Source of the DNA: Sporomusa acidovorans
Lineage (GTDB): Bacteria > Bacillota > Negativicutes > Sporomusales > Sporomusaceae
Length of the DNA stretch: 64,000 bases
Assembly (NCBI RefSeq): GCF_900101845.1
Contig: NZ_FNAM01000005.1
Location: forward strand, 1 to 64,000
Reading direction: 5' to 3'
The position numbers and the translations under genes are program-made. Positions 1-9,591 of the stretch are shown one piece after another; within the stretch, counting starts at the first letter, position 1; each line of letters starts with the position of its first letter. The notes beneath the pieces were generated by a model. That model worked only from the letters and a program-made list of their open reading frames with translations. It was not told where the DNA came from and made no database searches.

Positions 1-3
1 CAA

Positions 4-33
4 GTAGTAATTTAAACATTGTGGAATGTAAAT
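4..33 (+). repeat. 30-bp direct repeat, copy 1
   Basis: The first of three near-identical 30-bp direct repeats around the IS21-like element, beginning gtagtaattt and carrying the core aacattgtggaatg. Copies 2 and 3 lie at 2644-2673 and 2709-2738. All three have the same orientation, unlike the inverted terminal repeats of the element. The window edge cuts the sequence to the left. Function unknown. Confidence 0.75.
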
Positions 34-164
34 TATATATGTTATGAGATTGCAAAACTGAATAATCCGGAGCTGATTACCCCGCCTGTCCGGTCACTGG
101 AAACCGTCATTCCGGTTTAAAAGAAACCAACCCTCCGGTGTTGGAAACCGTTTAAATATATCTT

Positions 165-210
165 CCTTATAATGTAACCATGCACCAGATGGTGTAAATA
201 CATTATAAGG
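165..210 (+). promoter_or_regulatory. Hairpin over the istA ribosome-binding region
   Basis: A perfect 12-bp inverted repeat (ccttataatgta at 165-176 and tacattataagg at 199-210) encloses a further accat/atggt pairing. The right arm ends in the Shine-Dalgarno AAGGAGG, so a folded transcript would hide the istA start at 223. Such a structure could stop readthrough from outside promoters from raising transposase levels; this role is inferred. Confidence 0.55.
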
Positions 211-222
211 AGGTCATGATAT

Positions 223-1762
223 ATGACCAAGTATCGTGAAATCCTTAGGCTACATAGCTTAGGATTCAGTCAGCAGAACATTGCATACAGTTGCAGTGTC
301 TCTAAGAAGACGGTGAACATCGTCCTGAAAAAGGCAAAAGAGAATAATATCTCTTGGCCACTTGATGCCAGATGAAGTGCTTGCCGGGATTCTGTTTCCG
401 TCAAAAGGCAAGCATTCAGACACACCCACAAAGCGGATGCCTGACTTCGCCTACATTCGCAAGGAGCTTCTCCGCAATGGTGTAAGCAAAAAACTTCTGT
501 GGACGGAATACATGGAAGACTGCCGCCAGTCAGGCGAAGATCCCCTTATGTATTCACAATTCTGCTATTATATCCAACAAGATGAGCAGAAACGCCGTGC
601 TACCATGCATATCAACCGTAAGCCTGGAGAACAGGTTGAGGTCGACTGGGCTGGCGACCCGGCACAAATCACTGATCCGGATACCGGTGAGATCATTAAT
701 GCCTACCTCTTTGTCGGTGTAATGACTTACAGCCAGTATGCCTTTGTCGAAGCATTCATTAATGAGAAGCAGCGGGCATGGATTACGGCCCATGTTCACA
801 TGTATGAATTCTTCAACGGTGTGGCTAAGATTCTGGTGCCGGACAACTGTAAAACTGCCGTGATACATAACAGTGGCTGGTACAATCAGCAGGTCAATGC
901 TGTTTACCATGAGATGGCAGAACACTATGGAACCGCTATTATCCCTGCCCGTGTCAGGACTCCGAAGGATAAGCCAAACGCAGAGGGAACGGTTGGGAAT
1001 ATCTCCACCTGGATTACCGCTGCACTCAGAAATGAGCAGTTTTTCTCCCTTACCGAACTGAACATAGCAATCAGGGAAAAACTGAAAGCGTTTAATGCAC
1101 GCCCCTTTCAAAAGAAAGAGGGCAGCCGGCTCAGCGTATTTCTTGGAGAAGAAATGCCCTTGTTGGCACCGCTGCCTGCTACCCGATATGAACTGGCGGA
1201 ATGGAAGCAAGCCACCGTTCAGTTCAATTATCACATATCTGTCGATGCAATGCTATACTCTGTTCCATTTGAGTACATAAAGCGTAAAGTCGACGTCAGG
1301 GTAACAGACAAAACAATAGAAATCTTTTACAACCATACTCGTATCGCTTCTCATCCACGTCTTCACGGTCGTACGGGGCAGTATGATACGATTGTGGAGC
1401 ATATGCCGGAAGACCACCAAAAATATCTGGAGTGGAACGGCAACCGTTTCCGCCAGTGGGCAGAACGGATTGGCAGCAATACGTACAAGGCTGTCGATGC
1501 AATCCTTACCTCGAAACTTGTGGAACAGCAGACTTACCGGAGCTGTATGGGACTTCTAAAGCTTACGGACAAGTATTCTGTAGAAACATTGGAGGCGTCC
1601 TGTGCAAAAGCTTTAAGCTACACGGCCTCGCCCAGCTACAAAAGTATCAAAAACATACTCACAACCGGTAGCTACAAGTCTGAATCGGAAGATAAAAGAT
1701 CCGAATCCACAAACAGCAATCAGCATGGCATCACCCGTGGCGCCAGCTATTACAGGAGGTAA
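223..1762 (+). pseudogene. istA: IS21 transposase IstA, frameshifted
   Basis: IstA is the DDE transposase of IS21 elements. Two overlapping frames together make one normal-length protein of about 515 residues. A 50-codon ORF starts at ATG 223 after AAGGAGGT and encodes the N-terminal helix-turn-helix (LGFSQQNIA...SKKTVN), ending at TGA 373. The remaining 466 codons continue from 362 in the +1 frame with the catalytic core, including VDWAGDP and the C-terminal beta-barrel region. Loss of two bases near gatgcc (a likely ancestral reading is gat-atg-cca) would explain the shift. Programmed frameshifting is not excluded, but no obvious slippery heptamer sits at the overlap. istB follows seven bases after the stop. 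Confidence 0.8.
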
Positions 1763-1768
1763 GCGCAT

Positions 1769-2545
1769 ATGACAAACCAGAGTACGATGGATAAGCTAAT
1801 TGAAATGCGTCTGACCTCAATGGCAGATGCATTCCGCAACCAGATTAATGATCCTAAGATGAAGGAAGTTCCTTTCGATGATCGTGTAGGAATGCTAGTG
1901 GACATCGAATACAGCAGCCGCAAGAGCAACCGCCTTAAAAGACTGATTAAGCTTGCTGAATTCGACCAGCCTGAAGCAAGCATGATGGATATCAACTATA
2001 CTTCAGGCCGCAAGCTGAACAGGTCGCTGATTCAGAGATTGTCAACTTGCGAATATATCTCGGAACACCGGAATTTATTCATTACCGGCGCAACAGGCAG
2101 TGGGAAGAGCTACATGGCTTGTGCCTTTGGAATGGAAGCCTGCAAGCAGTATCTTAATACCAAGTATGTGCGTCTCCCTGATCTGCTCATTGATCTTGAG
2201 ATGGCCAGGGATGAGGGTACCTACAAAAAGGTCATGGCAAAGTATGCGAACCCGGTTCTACTTATTATTGATGAATGGCTTCTGCTAAAACCATCGGAGA
2301 ATGAGCAAAAGGATATCTTTGAATTGCTTCATAGAAGACGCAGGAAATCCTCTACAATCTTCTGCTCTCAGTACCGTCCTGATGGATGGTATGAGCAGCT
2401 TGGCGGTGATGCCAGCCCTCTGGCTGATGCCATTCTGGATCGTATTGCGCATGATGCCTACAGAATCAACATTGAAAGCATTGATCCTGCAAAGGATGTA
2501 TCTATGCGTGAGATATATGGACTGGATAAGTCACAAAGCGAATAA
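1769..2545 (+). CDS. istB: IS21 helper ATPase IstB
   Basis: IstB is the AAA+ ATPase that assists IstA in target selection and strand transfer. The 258-residue protein is full length. It shows Walker A GATGSGKS (around residue 110), Walker B LLIIDEW and the DnaA/IstB-like C-terminal lid. It follows istA with a 6-base gap and a good ribosome-binding site (AGGAGG), as in other IS21 elements. The gene looks intact, so this copy could in principle still be mobilised if IstA were supplied in trans. Confidence 0.92.
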   Translation: MTNQSTMDKLIEMRLTSMADAFRNQINDPKMKEVPFDDRVGMLVDIEYSSRKSNRLKRLIKLAEFDQPEASMMDINYTSGRKLNRSLIQRLSTCEYISEHRNLFITGATGSGKSYMACAFGMEACKQYLNTKYVRLPDLLIDLEMARDEGTYKKVMAKYANPVLLIIDEWLLLKPSENEQKDIFELLHRRRRKSSTIFCSQYRPDGWYEQLGGDASPLADAILDRIAHDAYRINIESIDPAKDVSMREIYGLDKSQSE

Positions 2546-2643
2546 ACTCGCACAAAGCGGTTTCCCAGTTCCGGACACTCGGTTTCCGTTTTTCCGGAAC
2601 TGCGGTTTCACCGCACAAGAATATTCAAAAACATTAAAATGCC

Positions 2644-2673
2644 GTAGTAATTTGAACATTGTGGAATGTAAAT
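2644..2673 (+). repeat. 30-bp direct repeat, copy 2
   Basis: Second copy, with one difference from copy 1 (tttgaac for tttaaac). It lies about 40 bp right of the IS21 terminal repeats and 65 bp from copy 3. Confidence 0.75.
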
Positions 2674-2708
2674 GATAGTGATGATTGGTTTGATTACAGA
2701 CAATGTAA

Positions 2709-2738
2709 GTAGTAATTTAAACATTGTGTAATGCAAAT
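2709..2738 (+). repeat. 30-bp direct repeat, copy 3
   Basis: Third copy, differing from copy 1 in its last third (gtgtaatgcaaat). The flanking acaatgt (2700-2706) pairs with acattgt inside the repeat, giving a small dyad. It abuts the transposase remnant at 2744. Confidence 0.7.
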
Positions 2739-2743
2739 AGAAA

Positions 2744-2857
2744 CGGAGCAAGAACCTGTATGTATCCAAAACTTTTCTCAGGCAGCGGCAGGAAATGCAA
2801 GCGCGCATCCGTGAGGAAGGTGTCCTGTTACGTATAAACCGCTCCATCCAGGTAGAG
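2744..2857 (+). pseudogene. IS1182-like transposase fragment
   Basis: An open stretch without its own start encodes a segment beginning KNLYVSKTF and ending LLRINRSIQVE. This resembles the conserved C-terminal region of IS1182-family DDE transposases, where 'NRSIQVEGAFG' is usual. After RSIQVE the reading frame changes character and homology stops. Only about 38 codons remain, so this is a decayed scrap from an older insertion beside the IS21 element. The family assignment is from memory of the motif and was not searched. Confidence 0.6.
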
Positions 2858-2964
2858 AGGGATAGAGGGAAGAGGCTCCCTCTGTTTCGTTGTGCCCATA
2901 AACCGGCTGCGGCTTCTTCTTTTCATTTTCCCTATCAGGCTTTTCCTTCTTAACTTACCCAAGA

Positions 2965-2998
2965 GGGCGTGTCGCAAAGCGACACGCCCCTTTTATTT
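2965..2998 (+). terminator. Intrinsic terminator-like hairpin
   Basis: A perfect 11-bp stem (gggcgtgtcgc, loop aaa, complement) is followed by CTTTTATTTT. It sits downstream of the IS remnants and faces the convergent regulator at 3081-3308. Confidence 0.75.
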
Positions 2999-3080
2999 TG
3001 ATTTTAAAAAAGATTACCCAAAATAAATCGAAAAAATATGCACTTTAAAAGAACGATTAACTCTCTGAGTCAGAACTAAC

Positions 3081-3308
3081 TTATCTTCTTTTCGGCTCAT
3101 CAGATAAGCCAACTAAATAATCTAACGACACATTGAAATATTCAGCGAGAGCAATGCTGGTTTCTAGGCTAGGAATACGAATGCCCTTTTCCCAATTACC
3201 TATAGTTTGTTTAACTAAATCCAATTCGTTAGCTAGTTGTTCAAGAGTAAGATTTTGAGACAGTCTTAGCGCTTTTAAACGTTCACAAAAAATTTTTTGT
3301 CTAAACAT
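3081..3308 (-). CDS. XRE-family transcriptional regulator, small
   Basis: A 75-residue protein consisting almost entirely of one Cro/C1-type helix-turn-helix domain (LTLEQLANELDL..QTIGNWEKG followed by the LVGLSDEP ending typical of these single-domain regulators). The start is supported by GGGGGAT just upstream. It is divergent from a second XRE-type gene at 3447, and the 138-base region between them carries two tgtggac direct repeats (about 3336 and 3371) that could be operator half-sites. This arrangement recalls a phage-type switch, but no phage genes are near. Its target is unknown. Confidence 0.85.
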   Translation of the reverse strand: MFRQKIFCERLKALRLSQNLTLEQLANELDLVKQTIGNWEKGIRIPSLETSIALAEYFNVSLDYLVGLSDEPKRR

Positions 3309-3446
3309 AAAGATCCCCCTTGACTGTCTTCAAAATGTGGACTAAAATAATATTAAACAAGTCTTCTTATTGTGGACGAATCAAATTAAATTCACCTTAT
3401 CAAATCTATCTATCCGATAATTCGTAGTTGACAATGAGGTGGTTAA
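3309..3446. promoter_or_regulatory. Divergent regulator intergenic region with tgtggac repeats
   Basis: AT-rich region between divergent XRE genes. Two direct repeats, aatgtggactaa (about 3334) and attgtggacgaa (about 3369), are about 36 bp apart, roughly 3.5 helical turns. They are candidate operators for one or both regulators. GAGGTGG just before 3447 is the ribosome-binding site of the right-hand gene. Confidence 0.4.
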
Positions 3447-3746
3447 ATGAAACGGTGGCGGTTGTATTTAGAACGCACGAAGCATGGATTTACGCAGGAA
3501 CAGATTGCTCGAAAATTAGGATTATCTAAGCAAGGCTATAACAATATCGAGCTAGGCCGCCGTGGTGCTTCAACAGAAATTTGGGACGCACTGGAAGACA
3601 TGTTTGGTGTTGACCAGCGCGTACTTCGTGCTGTAACCGAAGAAAAGGAAGAAGAGGAAGATCATTTATGGGATTACCAAGCGGAAACGGGGAGCTTTTT
3701 TAGTTCTCCATATGATTTCGCTTTTGTAATACATACATCAATATAG
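3447..3746 (+). CDS. XRE-family helix-turn-helix protein
   Basis: A 99-residue protein with an N-terminal Cro/C1 helix-turn-helix (HGFTQEQIARKLGLSKQGYN..IELGRRG, residues about 13-45), an acidic linker (EEKEEEED) and a short C-terminal tail of unknown role. GAGGTGG is well placed before the ATG. It is divergent from the other XRE gene and ends about 300 bases before the sugar-acid cassette. Whether it regulates that cassette cannot be told from the sequence. Confidence 0.8.
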   Translation: MKRWRLYLERTKHGFTQEQIARKLGLSKQGYNNIELGRRGASTEIWDALEDMFGVDQRVLRAVTEEKEEEEDHLWDYQAETGSFFSSPYDFAFVIHTSI

Positions 3747-4051
3747 CAAGAGCGGTTCCATTATAAGATCAATCCATGTCTGGATGAAGGCATAATGGTA
3801 CTGCCTTAGCTAAGAAAGGAGCTGATCACAAACACGATTGTCCAAAAACTCAAAAAAGTGAGGTGAGACGCAGACAAGCAGCATACATCGCCGCCAAGCA
3901 ACATGCTGCTCTGGTTTAGTGCGCCCTGGTGGCGTTTTAGCAACTTTATTATACCGTATCTGCCAAAAAACGTAAACCCAAATGGAGATTTGCAATGAGT
4001 TGATATAATCTCCTGATTTTCTGACTGAATGAATATGAGGAGGCAAAGGAC
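3747..4051. other. Intergenic region before the sugar-acid cassette
   Basis: About 300 bases with no convincing gene. It holds AAAGGAGCTG (about 3817) and AAGTGAGGTGAG, followed by an 18-codon open frame starting GTG and ending TAG near 3919 (arginine- and alanine-rich), which is too short to claim. An AT-rich stretch with ttattatacc around 3946 could be a -10 region. GAGGAGG (4034-4040) is the ribosome-binding site for the dehydratase. Confidence 0.4.
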
Positions 4052-5746
4052 ATGGGGAAGAGAGAGTATTTCCCGGTACATAAACAGTTCCGCAGCAGGA
4101 TCGTCGTATCCGGACCGAACCGGGCCGGGCAGCGGGCGCATTTGCGGTCGCTGGGGCTGCTGGATGATGATTTTGAAAAACCGTTTATCGGCATCGTGAA
4201 TTCATGGAATGAAATGCATCCCGGTCATATTCACTTAAGGAGGCTTGCCGACGAGGTAAAGCGGGGGATTCTGGAAGCAGGCGGGGTTCCCTGGGAGTTT
4301 AATACGATTGGGATTTGCGACGGGGTGACGCAGGGGCATGTCGGCATGCGCTACGTCCTGCCCAGCCGCGATTTGATCGCCGACAGTATTGAGTTGACCG
4401 CCGAGGCCCAGCAGTTGGACGGGCTGGTGCTAATCGGTTCGTGCGACAAGATTGTCCCCGCCATGCTGATGGCACAGGTCCGGCTGGATCTGCCGTCGCT
4501 TATGGTCACCGGCGGACCGATGATGCCCGGCGTTTTCAAAGGCAAGCCGGTCGCCATTCCCGACATGCGGGAAGGTGTGGGCAAATGGGTGGTAGGTGAG
4601 TACAGTGACGCCGAGGTGTACGAGCTGGAGTGCAGTGTCTGCCCCGGTCCCGGTTCCTGCGCGATGGCGGGCACGGCCAATACCATGTCGTGTCTGGCGG
4701 AAGTCCTGGGATTGAGTCTGCCGGGGTGCGGCACGTCGCACGCCGTGGAGTCGAAGAAATTGCGCATTGCTAAGCAGAGCGGACGCGAGGTGGTCCGCCT
4801 GGTGCGGGAAAACGTCCGGCCCAGTGACTTTGTTACCTACAATAGTTTTGAAAACGCACTTATCTTTACCTCCGCGCTGGGAGGGTCGAGTAATGCCTCG
4901 CTCCATATCCCGGCGATTGCCGGCGAGATGGGGTTCACAGTCACCCTGGACGACGTGGAGCGGATCAGCCGCAAAACGCCCCATTTGACCAACTTGAAAC
5001 CGGCCGGACCGCATTCCTTCTGGGATCTGGAGACAGCGGGCGGGGTGCCTGCCCTCATCAAAGAACTGATCACCCTTTTGCACAAGAATGAAAAAATCGC
5101 GACGGGACAGACAATGGCCGACATTGCGGCGCAGGCTGTCAATCACAATCAGGAGGTTATCCGGCCGCTGGGCAACCCTGTCCATACCGAGGGCAGCTAT
5201 GCGGTATTGCGGGGCAATCTGGCGCCGCTCGGCTGCATTGTCAAGCAGACGGGGGTTGATCCGGCCATGATGCAGCATACCGGACCGGCGCGCATTTTTG
5301 ATTCGGAAGCGGCGGCCGAACAGGCGATCTATAGCGGTCAGATCAACAAGGGCGATGTCATCGTCATCCGCTACGAAGGGCCGAAAGGCGGGCCGGGCAT
5401 GCCGGAAATGCTGGTGGTTACGGCGGCACTGGTCGGTGTCGGGCTGGGAACCTCGACGGCCATTGTGACGGACGGGCGATTTTCCGGCGGCACGCGCGGG
5501 CCGAGCATCGGCCATGTCGCGCCGGAGGCGGCGGACGGAGGGCCGATTGCGTATGTGAAAGAAGGCGACCGCATCCAAATCGACATTCCCAACCGGACGC
5601 TCGAACTGCTCGTCAGCGAGGAGGAACTGGCCAAGCGGAAACAGGAAATGCCCATTGTACAGCGGGAGAACAAAAGCCCGGCTTTGCGGCGGTATGTGAA
5701 ACTGGTCGGCGATGTGTCGACAGGGGCGGCGCTCACTAATTTTTAA
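4052..5746 (+). CDS. IlvD/Edd-family dehydratase (probable sugar-acid dehydratase)
   Basis: Members of this family use an iron-sulfur cluster to dehydrate dihydroxy acids or aldonic acids to 2-keto-3-deoxy acids in the cytoplasm. The 564-residue protein has family length and the cluster/Mg region signatures [14 protein letters not shown] and CPGPGSC, plus the C-terminal [15 protein letters not shown] motif. The start follows GAGGAGG. The gene is first in a tight, GC-rich operon with a DapA-family aldolase, an MFS permease and an aldehyde dehydrogenase. That context favours a pentonate/hexonate dehydratase over the branched-chain amino acid enzyme IlvD. The exact substrate cannot be read from the sequence. 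Confidence 0.9.
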   Translation: MGKREYFPVHKQFRSRIVVSGPNRAGQRAHLRSLGLLDDDFEKPFIGIVNSWNEMHPGHIHLRRLADEVKRGILEAGGVPWEFNTIGICDGVTQGHVGMRYVLPSRDLIADSIELTAEAQQLDGLVLIGSCDKIVPAMLMAQVRLDLPSLMVTGGPMMPGVFKGKPVAIPDMREGVGKWVVGEYSDAEVYELECSVCPGPGSCAMAGTANTMSCLAEVLGLSLPGCGTSHAVESKKLRIAKQSGREVVRLVRENVRPSDFVTYNSFENALIFTSALGGSSNASLHIPAIAGEMGFTVTLDDVERISRKTPHLTNLKPAGPHSFWDLETAGGVPALIKELITLLHKNEKIATGQTMADIAAQAVNHNQEVIRPLGNPVHTEGSYAVLRGNLAPLGCIVKQTGVDPAMMQHTGPARIFDSEAAAEQAIYSGQINKGDVIVIRYEGPKGGPGMPEMLVVTAALVGVGLGTSTAIVTDGRFSGGTRGPSIGHVAPEAADGGPIAYVKEGDRIQIDIPNRTLELLVSEEELAKRKQEMPIVQRENKSPALRRYVKLVGDVSTGAALTNF

Positions 5747-5763
5747 AGGAGGGGACGAATAGG

Positions 5764-6663
5764 ATGGACATTCAACAATTGCGCGGCGTGATTCCGCCGC
5801 TGGTGACGCCTGTGGACGGTCAGGAAAACGTAGTGGAAACGCAACTGCGCAATCTCATTGAGTATGTGCTGGCCGGAGGCGTGCACGGCGTTTTTGTCCT
5901 CGGCAGTACGGGCGAGTTTTACGGGCTGGATTTTGACAATCAGCAACGGGTGGTCGAGATCACCGTCGATCAAGTGCGGGGACGGGTTCCTGTGTATGTC
6001 GGGGCCAGCGCCATCACCACACGGGAATGCGTCAAACTCACCCGCATGGCGGAGAACCTGGGCGCGGCCGCTGTGTCGGTATTGACGCCCATGTTCATTC
6101 AGCCGACGAAAGCGGAGTTATACCGGCATTATGAAACCATTGCCAAGTCTACCGGCCTGCCGGTGCTGCTCTACAATAATCCCGATAAAACGGGAGTCAA
6201 TTTGTCCGCCGACGTAGTGGCGAAGCTGGCCGATATCGACAATATTATCGGCGTTAAGGACAGCAGCGGCGATATGACGCTGACCGCTGAGATGATCCGC
6301 CGCACTCAGGGAAAGGCGTTCCGGGTGATCGCCGGCCGCGATATGCTGATTTTTGCTACGCTGGCCTATGGCGGATACGGCACGGTCGCGGCGACGGCCA
6401 ATGTGGCGCCGAAGCTGGTGGTGGAGATCTATGAAAAGTTTATGGCCGGGGATCTTGAAGGCGCCCGCGCCGCGCAGTTCCGGCTGGCCCCGCTGCGGCT
6501 GGCCTTTAGTCTGGGCAGTTTTCCGGTGGTGACTAAGGATGCCTTGAACCTCATCGGTGTTCCGGCCGGCGACCCGATCAGGCCGGTCGAGCATTGTTCG
6601 GAAGCCAATCTGACGCAACTGCGCAAGATACTGGAACAGTTGGGCTTGGCCCGGTCTGTCTGA
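5764..6663 (+). CDS. DapA-family aldolase/dehydratase (probable 2-keto-3-deoxy sugar acid lyase)
   Basis: A 299-residue (beta/alpha)8 class I lyase of the DHDPS/N-acetylneuraminate lyase family. Visible signatures are the substrate loop GSTGEFYGL, the catalytic tyrosine in YNNPDKTGV and the Schiff-base lysine in IGVKDSSGD. It follows the dehydratase by 17 bases with GGAGGGG. The natural step would be retro-aldol cleavage (to pyruvate plus an aldehyde) or dehydration of the 2-keto-3-deoxy acid made by the upstream enzyme. A biosynthetic dihydrodipicolinate synthase is unlikely given the neighbours. Confidence 0.87.
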   Translation: MDIQQLRGVIPPLVTPVDGQENVVETQLRNLIEYVLAGGVHGVFVLGSTGEFYGLDFDNQQRVVEITVDQVRGRVPVYVGASAITTRECVKLTRMAENLGAAAVSVLTPMFIQPTKAELYRHYETIAKSTGLPVLLYNNPDKTGVNLSADVVAKLADIDNIIGVKDSSGDMTLTAEMIRRTQGKAFRVIAGRDMLIFATLAYGGYGTVAATANVAPKLVVEIYEKFMAGDLEGARAAQFRLAPLRLAFSLGSFPVVTKDALNLIGVPAGDPIRPVEHCSEANLTQLRKILEQLGLARSV

Positions 6664-6703
6664 TTGCGGAACAAGGGTTTTATTGGATGTAGAGGAGTGA
6701 AGG

Positions 6704-8083
6704 ATGATGGATGTGAACTGTGCTGCGGCGGGAACGGGTAAGCGAAGCCGCATTCGCTGGGTGATTCTCGGGATGCTGTTTTTTTTAACAACCGTTAATT
6801 TTGCCGACAGGGCTGCGCTCTCGATTGCGGGGCCGGCTTTGTCAAAAGATCTGAAACTGGACCCGGTCGGCATGGGGTATATATTTTCTGCCTTTGCCTG
6901 GGCGTATGTGGTGGGGCAGCTTCCCGGCGGCTGGCTGCTGGACCGCTTTGGTTCCAAGAAGGTATATGCGGGCAGTCTGTTCCTGTGGTCTTTCTTTACA
7001 TTGCTGCAGGGATATGTGGAGATTTTCAGCGGCTTTGCGGCGGTTATCGCCTTATTTTCCCTGCGGTTTCTTGTCGGCTTGTCCGAGTCGCCGTCGCTTC
7101 CGGCCAACAGCCGGATTGTGGCTTCGTGGTTTCCCACCCGGGAGAGGGGAACGGCGGCGGCGATTTTCAATTCGGCCCAGTATTTTGCAACGGTGCTGTT
7201 TGCGCCCATTATGGGCTGGATTGTGTACCGGTTCGGCTGGCAGCATGTTTTTGTGGTGATGGGTTCCATTGGGATTGCGCTGGTTTTCGTGCTATTAAAA
7301 GTGATTCACAGTCCCCGGGAACATCCGCGCGTCAATCAGGCCGAGCTTGCGTATATCGCGCAGGGCGGCGCACTGGTGCATATGGATGAGGCCGGGAAAG
7401 GCAGCAAGAAGTGCGCAGGCGGGTCTACCTGGTGGTGCATCAAGAAGCTGCTGGGAAACCGGATGCTGCTCGGGGTGTATATCGGCCAATATTGCATCAC
7501 GACGCTCACCTATTTTTTTCTGACCTGGTTTCCCATCTATCTGGTCCAGTCCCGCGGCATGTCGATTCTCAAAGTGGGCTTTGTGGCTATGCTGCCGGCG
7601 CTGTGCGGATTTTTGGGCGGCATATTGGGCGGTGTGTTTTCCGATTTCCTGCTGAAGCGGGGGCATACTCTGACGGTTGCGCGCAAGACGCCGATTGTGC
7701 TTGGCATGCTGCTGTCCACCAGCATGATTGCCTGCAACTATATTGATATTGTCTGGGTGGTTGTCGGCATCATGGCGCTGGCCTTTTTCGGCAAGGGCCT
7801 GGGCGCTTTGGGCTGGGCGGTGGTTGCGGATACGTCTCCCAAGGAGATTGTAGGACTCAGCGGCGGCTTGTTTAACACGTTCGGCAACACGGCGGGAATT
7901 ACCACGCCGATCCTGATCGGTTATATTATCCGGGAAACGGGATCGTTTAACGGGGCGCTGGTGTTTGTGGGGGCTAATGCGTTAGGTGCGATTTTAAGCT
8001 ATCTGCTTATTGTCGGGACCATCAAGAGGATGGAACTGGACCAGCCTCAGGCGGAAACGGCCGGCCAGACACAGACAAGTTGA
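6704..8083 (+). CDS. MFS permease, anion:cation symporter type (probable sugar-acid uptake)
   Basis: A 459-residue integral membrane protein with about 12 hydrophobic segments. The start NFADRAALSIAGPALSKDL and GGWLLDRFGSKKVY match the ACS branch of the major facilitator superfamily (glucarate, galactonate, phthalate permeases). The central hydrophilic loop at about residues 210-245 is usual. AGAGGAGTGAAGG precedes ATGATG. Its place between the lyase and the dehydrogenase suggests it imports the sugar acid degraded by this operon. Confidence 0.87.
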   Translation: MMDVNCAAAGTGKRSRIRWVILGMLFFLTTVNFADRAALSIAGPALSKDLKLDPVGMGYIFSAFAWAYVVGQLPGGWLLDRFGSKKVYAGSLFLWSFFTLLQGYVEIFSGFAAVIALFSLRFLVGLSESPSLPANSRIVASWFPTRERGTAAAIFNSAQYFATVLFAPIMGWIVYRFGWQHVFVVMGSIGIALVFVLLKVIHSPREHPRVNQAELAYIAQGGALVHMDEAGKGSKKCAGGSTWWCIKKLLGNRMLLGVYIGQYCITTLTYFFLTWFPIYLVQSRGMSILKVGFVAMLPALCGFLGGILGGVFSDFLLKRGHTLTVARKTPIVLGMLLSTSMIACNYIDIVWVVVGIMALAFFGKGLGALGWAVVADTSPKEIVGLSGGLFNTFGNTAGITTPILIGYIIRETGSFNGALVFVGANALGAILSYLLIVGTIKRMELDQPQAETAGQTQTS

Positions 8084-8101
8084 TACATGGAGGGTTAGTT
8101 G

Positions 8102-9559
8102 ATGAAAAATACGAATGTACAAATGATAAAAAACTTTATTGGCGGTCAGTGGGTAGAGGCAAGTACCGAACGGCGCGAGACTGTTCCCAATCCCGCAACC
8201 GGCGAAATTTTGGCTTATGTGCCTTTATCAGCGCGCGAGGATGTGGAGCGGGCGGTGGTGGCGGCCCGCGCTGCGTATGAGATGTGGCGGCGGGTGCCGG
8301 TGCCGCGACGGGCGCGCCTGCTCTTTGTCTACCAGCAGTTGCTCGTTCAGCATTGGGACGAGTTGGCGCGGATAATCACGCTGGAAAACGGAAAAAATTT
8401 CGCGGAGGCCCGCGGCGAGGTGCAGCGGGGCATCGAGTGTGTGGAATTTGCCTGCGGTGCGCCAACTCTTATGGCAGGGACGCAGCTGCCCGATATTGCC
8501 ACCGGCGTCGAATCGGGGATGTACCGGTATCCGCTTGGCGTCGTCGGCGGCATCACACCGTTTAATTTTCCGATGATGGTGCCATGCTGGATGTTTCCTC
8601 TGGCCATTGCCTGCGGCAACACTTTTATCTTAAAACCATCGGAGCGCACGCCGCTGTTATCGAACCGCTTAGCGGAACTGGCCCGGGAAGCCGGTATTCC
8701 CGACGGAGTGTTAAATGTAGTGCACGGCACGCACGATGTCGTCAACGGGTTGCTGGATCATCCCGATGTTGCCGCAATTTCCTTTGTGGGGTCCAAACCG
8801 GTAGCCGACTACATTTATACCCGGGCGGCGGCCAACGGCAAACGGGTGCAGGCGCTGGCCGGGGCGAAAAACCATTCCATTGTTCTGCCGGATGCCGAGC
8901 TGGATGCAGCGGTGAAAAACATTATAAATGCCGCTTTCGGTTCGGCCGGGGAACGGTGCATGGCTTGCTCGGTGGTCGTCGCCGTGGGCGCGGTCGCGGA
9001 TGAACTGGTCCGGCGTCTTGTCGGGGCGGCGAAACAATTGACCATCGGCAACGGCCTGGAGGAAGGCGTGTTTTTAGGGCCGGTGATTCGCCAGGCCCAT
9101 AAGAATAAGACGGTTGCTTATATAGAAACCGGGGTGAAGGAGGGTGCCGAGCTGGTTCTCGACGGCCGGAACGCTCCCGCTGCGGCCGGTCCGGGATATT
9201 TCCTGGGGCCTACCATCTTTGACCATGTACAGCCGGGGATGAAGATCTGGACCGATGAAATCTTCGCTCCCGTTCTGTCGGTCGTGCGTGCGAGCGACCT
9301 GGCCGCAGCCATCCATATCACCAATCAGTCCGAGTTCGCCAACGGGGCTTGCTTATTTACCAACAGCCCGGGGGCGATCCGCCAATTCCGTGAAGAAATT
9401 GATGCCGGTATGCTGGGCATCAATCTGGGGGTTCCGGCGCCGATGGCCTTCTTCCCGTTCTCGGGTTATAAAAAGTCCTTTTTTGGGGATTTGCATGTCA
9501 ACGGCCGCGACGGTGTGGAATTTTACACGCGCAAGAAAATGGTCACGGCCCGTTATTAA
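8102..9559 (+). CDS. Aldehyde dehydrogenase, MmsA (methylmalonate-semialdehyde) type
   Basis: A 485-residue NAD-dependent dehydrogenase. It resembles the CoA-acylating methylmalonate/malonate-semialdehyde dehydrogenases ([10 protein letters not shown] start, [13 protein letters not shown], catalytic cysteine in GSAGERCMA, and [21 protein letters not shown] near the end). The ATG at 8102 is preferred because GGAGGG lies 7 bases upstream; an in-frame TTG lies just before. It closes the operon and would oxidise the semialdehyde released by the lyase. Use of CoA is inferred from the family. Confidence 0.87.
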   Translation: MKNTNVQMIKNFIGGQWVEASTERRETVPNPATGEILAYVPLSAREDVERAVVAARAAYEMWRRVPVPRRARLLFVYQQLLVQHWDELARIITLENGKNFAEARGEVQRGIECVEFACGAPTLMAGTQLPDIATGVESGMYRYPLGVVGGITPFNFPMMVPCWMFPLAIACGNTFILKPSERTPLLSNRLAELAREAGIPDGVLNVVHGTHDVVNGLLDHPDVAAISFVGSKPVADYIYTRAAANGKRVQALAGAKNHSIVLPDAELDAAVKNIINAAFGSAGERCMACSVVVAVGAVADELVRRLVGAAKQLTIGNGLEEGVFLGPVIRQAHKNKTVAYIETGVKEGAELVLDGRNAPAAAGPGYFLGPTIFDHVQPGMKIWTDEIFAPVLSVVRASDLAAAIHITNQSEFANGACLFTNSPGAIRQFREEIDAGMLGINLGVPAPMAFFPFSGYKKSFFGDLHVNGRDGVEFYTRKKMVTARY

Positions 9560-9591
9560 CCGTAACGTATGGATGAGGTTGCTGAGCGGGG

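Larger units (their letters stand above)
86..2602 (+). mobile_element. IS21-family insertion sequence
   Basis: The istA-istB gene pair is bounded by multiple short terminal repeats, as is usual for IS21. On the left, three related units of the form tccgg...ggaaaccg lie at about 87-106, 110-128 and 132-150. On the right, inverted counterparts beginning cggttt lie at about 2558, 2580 and 2603. The outer pair matches as tgtccgg-n-actgg-aaaccg against its complement. Exact ends are uncertain because no clean target duplication could be assigned; the 30-bp direct repeats lie 30-55 bp outside these ends. Confidence 0.75.

Noticed and set aside
554..1234. 226-codon minus-strand open frame inside istA
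   Set aside because: Shadow of the transposase gene without start signals.
1..2738. CRISPR array from the 30-bp direct repeats
   Set aside because: Only three copies with irregular spacing (2640 and 65 bases), no cas genes, and association with an IS element.
3861..3919. 18-codon GTG-start ORF upstream of the dehydratase
   Set aside because: Has a purine-rich upstream stretch, but is too short and unsupported to call.
4430..5578. 382-codon minus-strand open frame
   Set aside because: Antisense to the IlvD/Edd gene; rich in Arg/His/Gly, no ribosome-binding site. A by-product of high GC content.
4052..5746. Assignment as biosynthetic IlvD
   Set aside because: The catabolic neighbours (aldolase, permease, dehydrogenase) and absence of other ilv genes favour a sugar-acid dehydratase.
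6118..7269. 383-codon minus-strand open frame
   Set aside because: Antisense to the aldolase and MFS genes, low-complexity composition and no recognisable motif.
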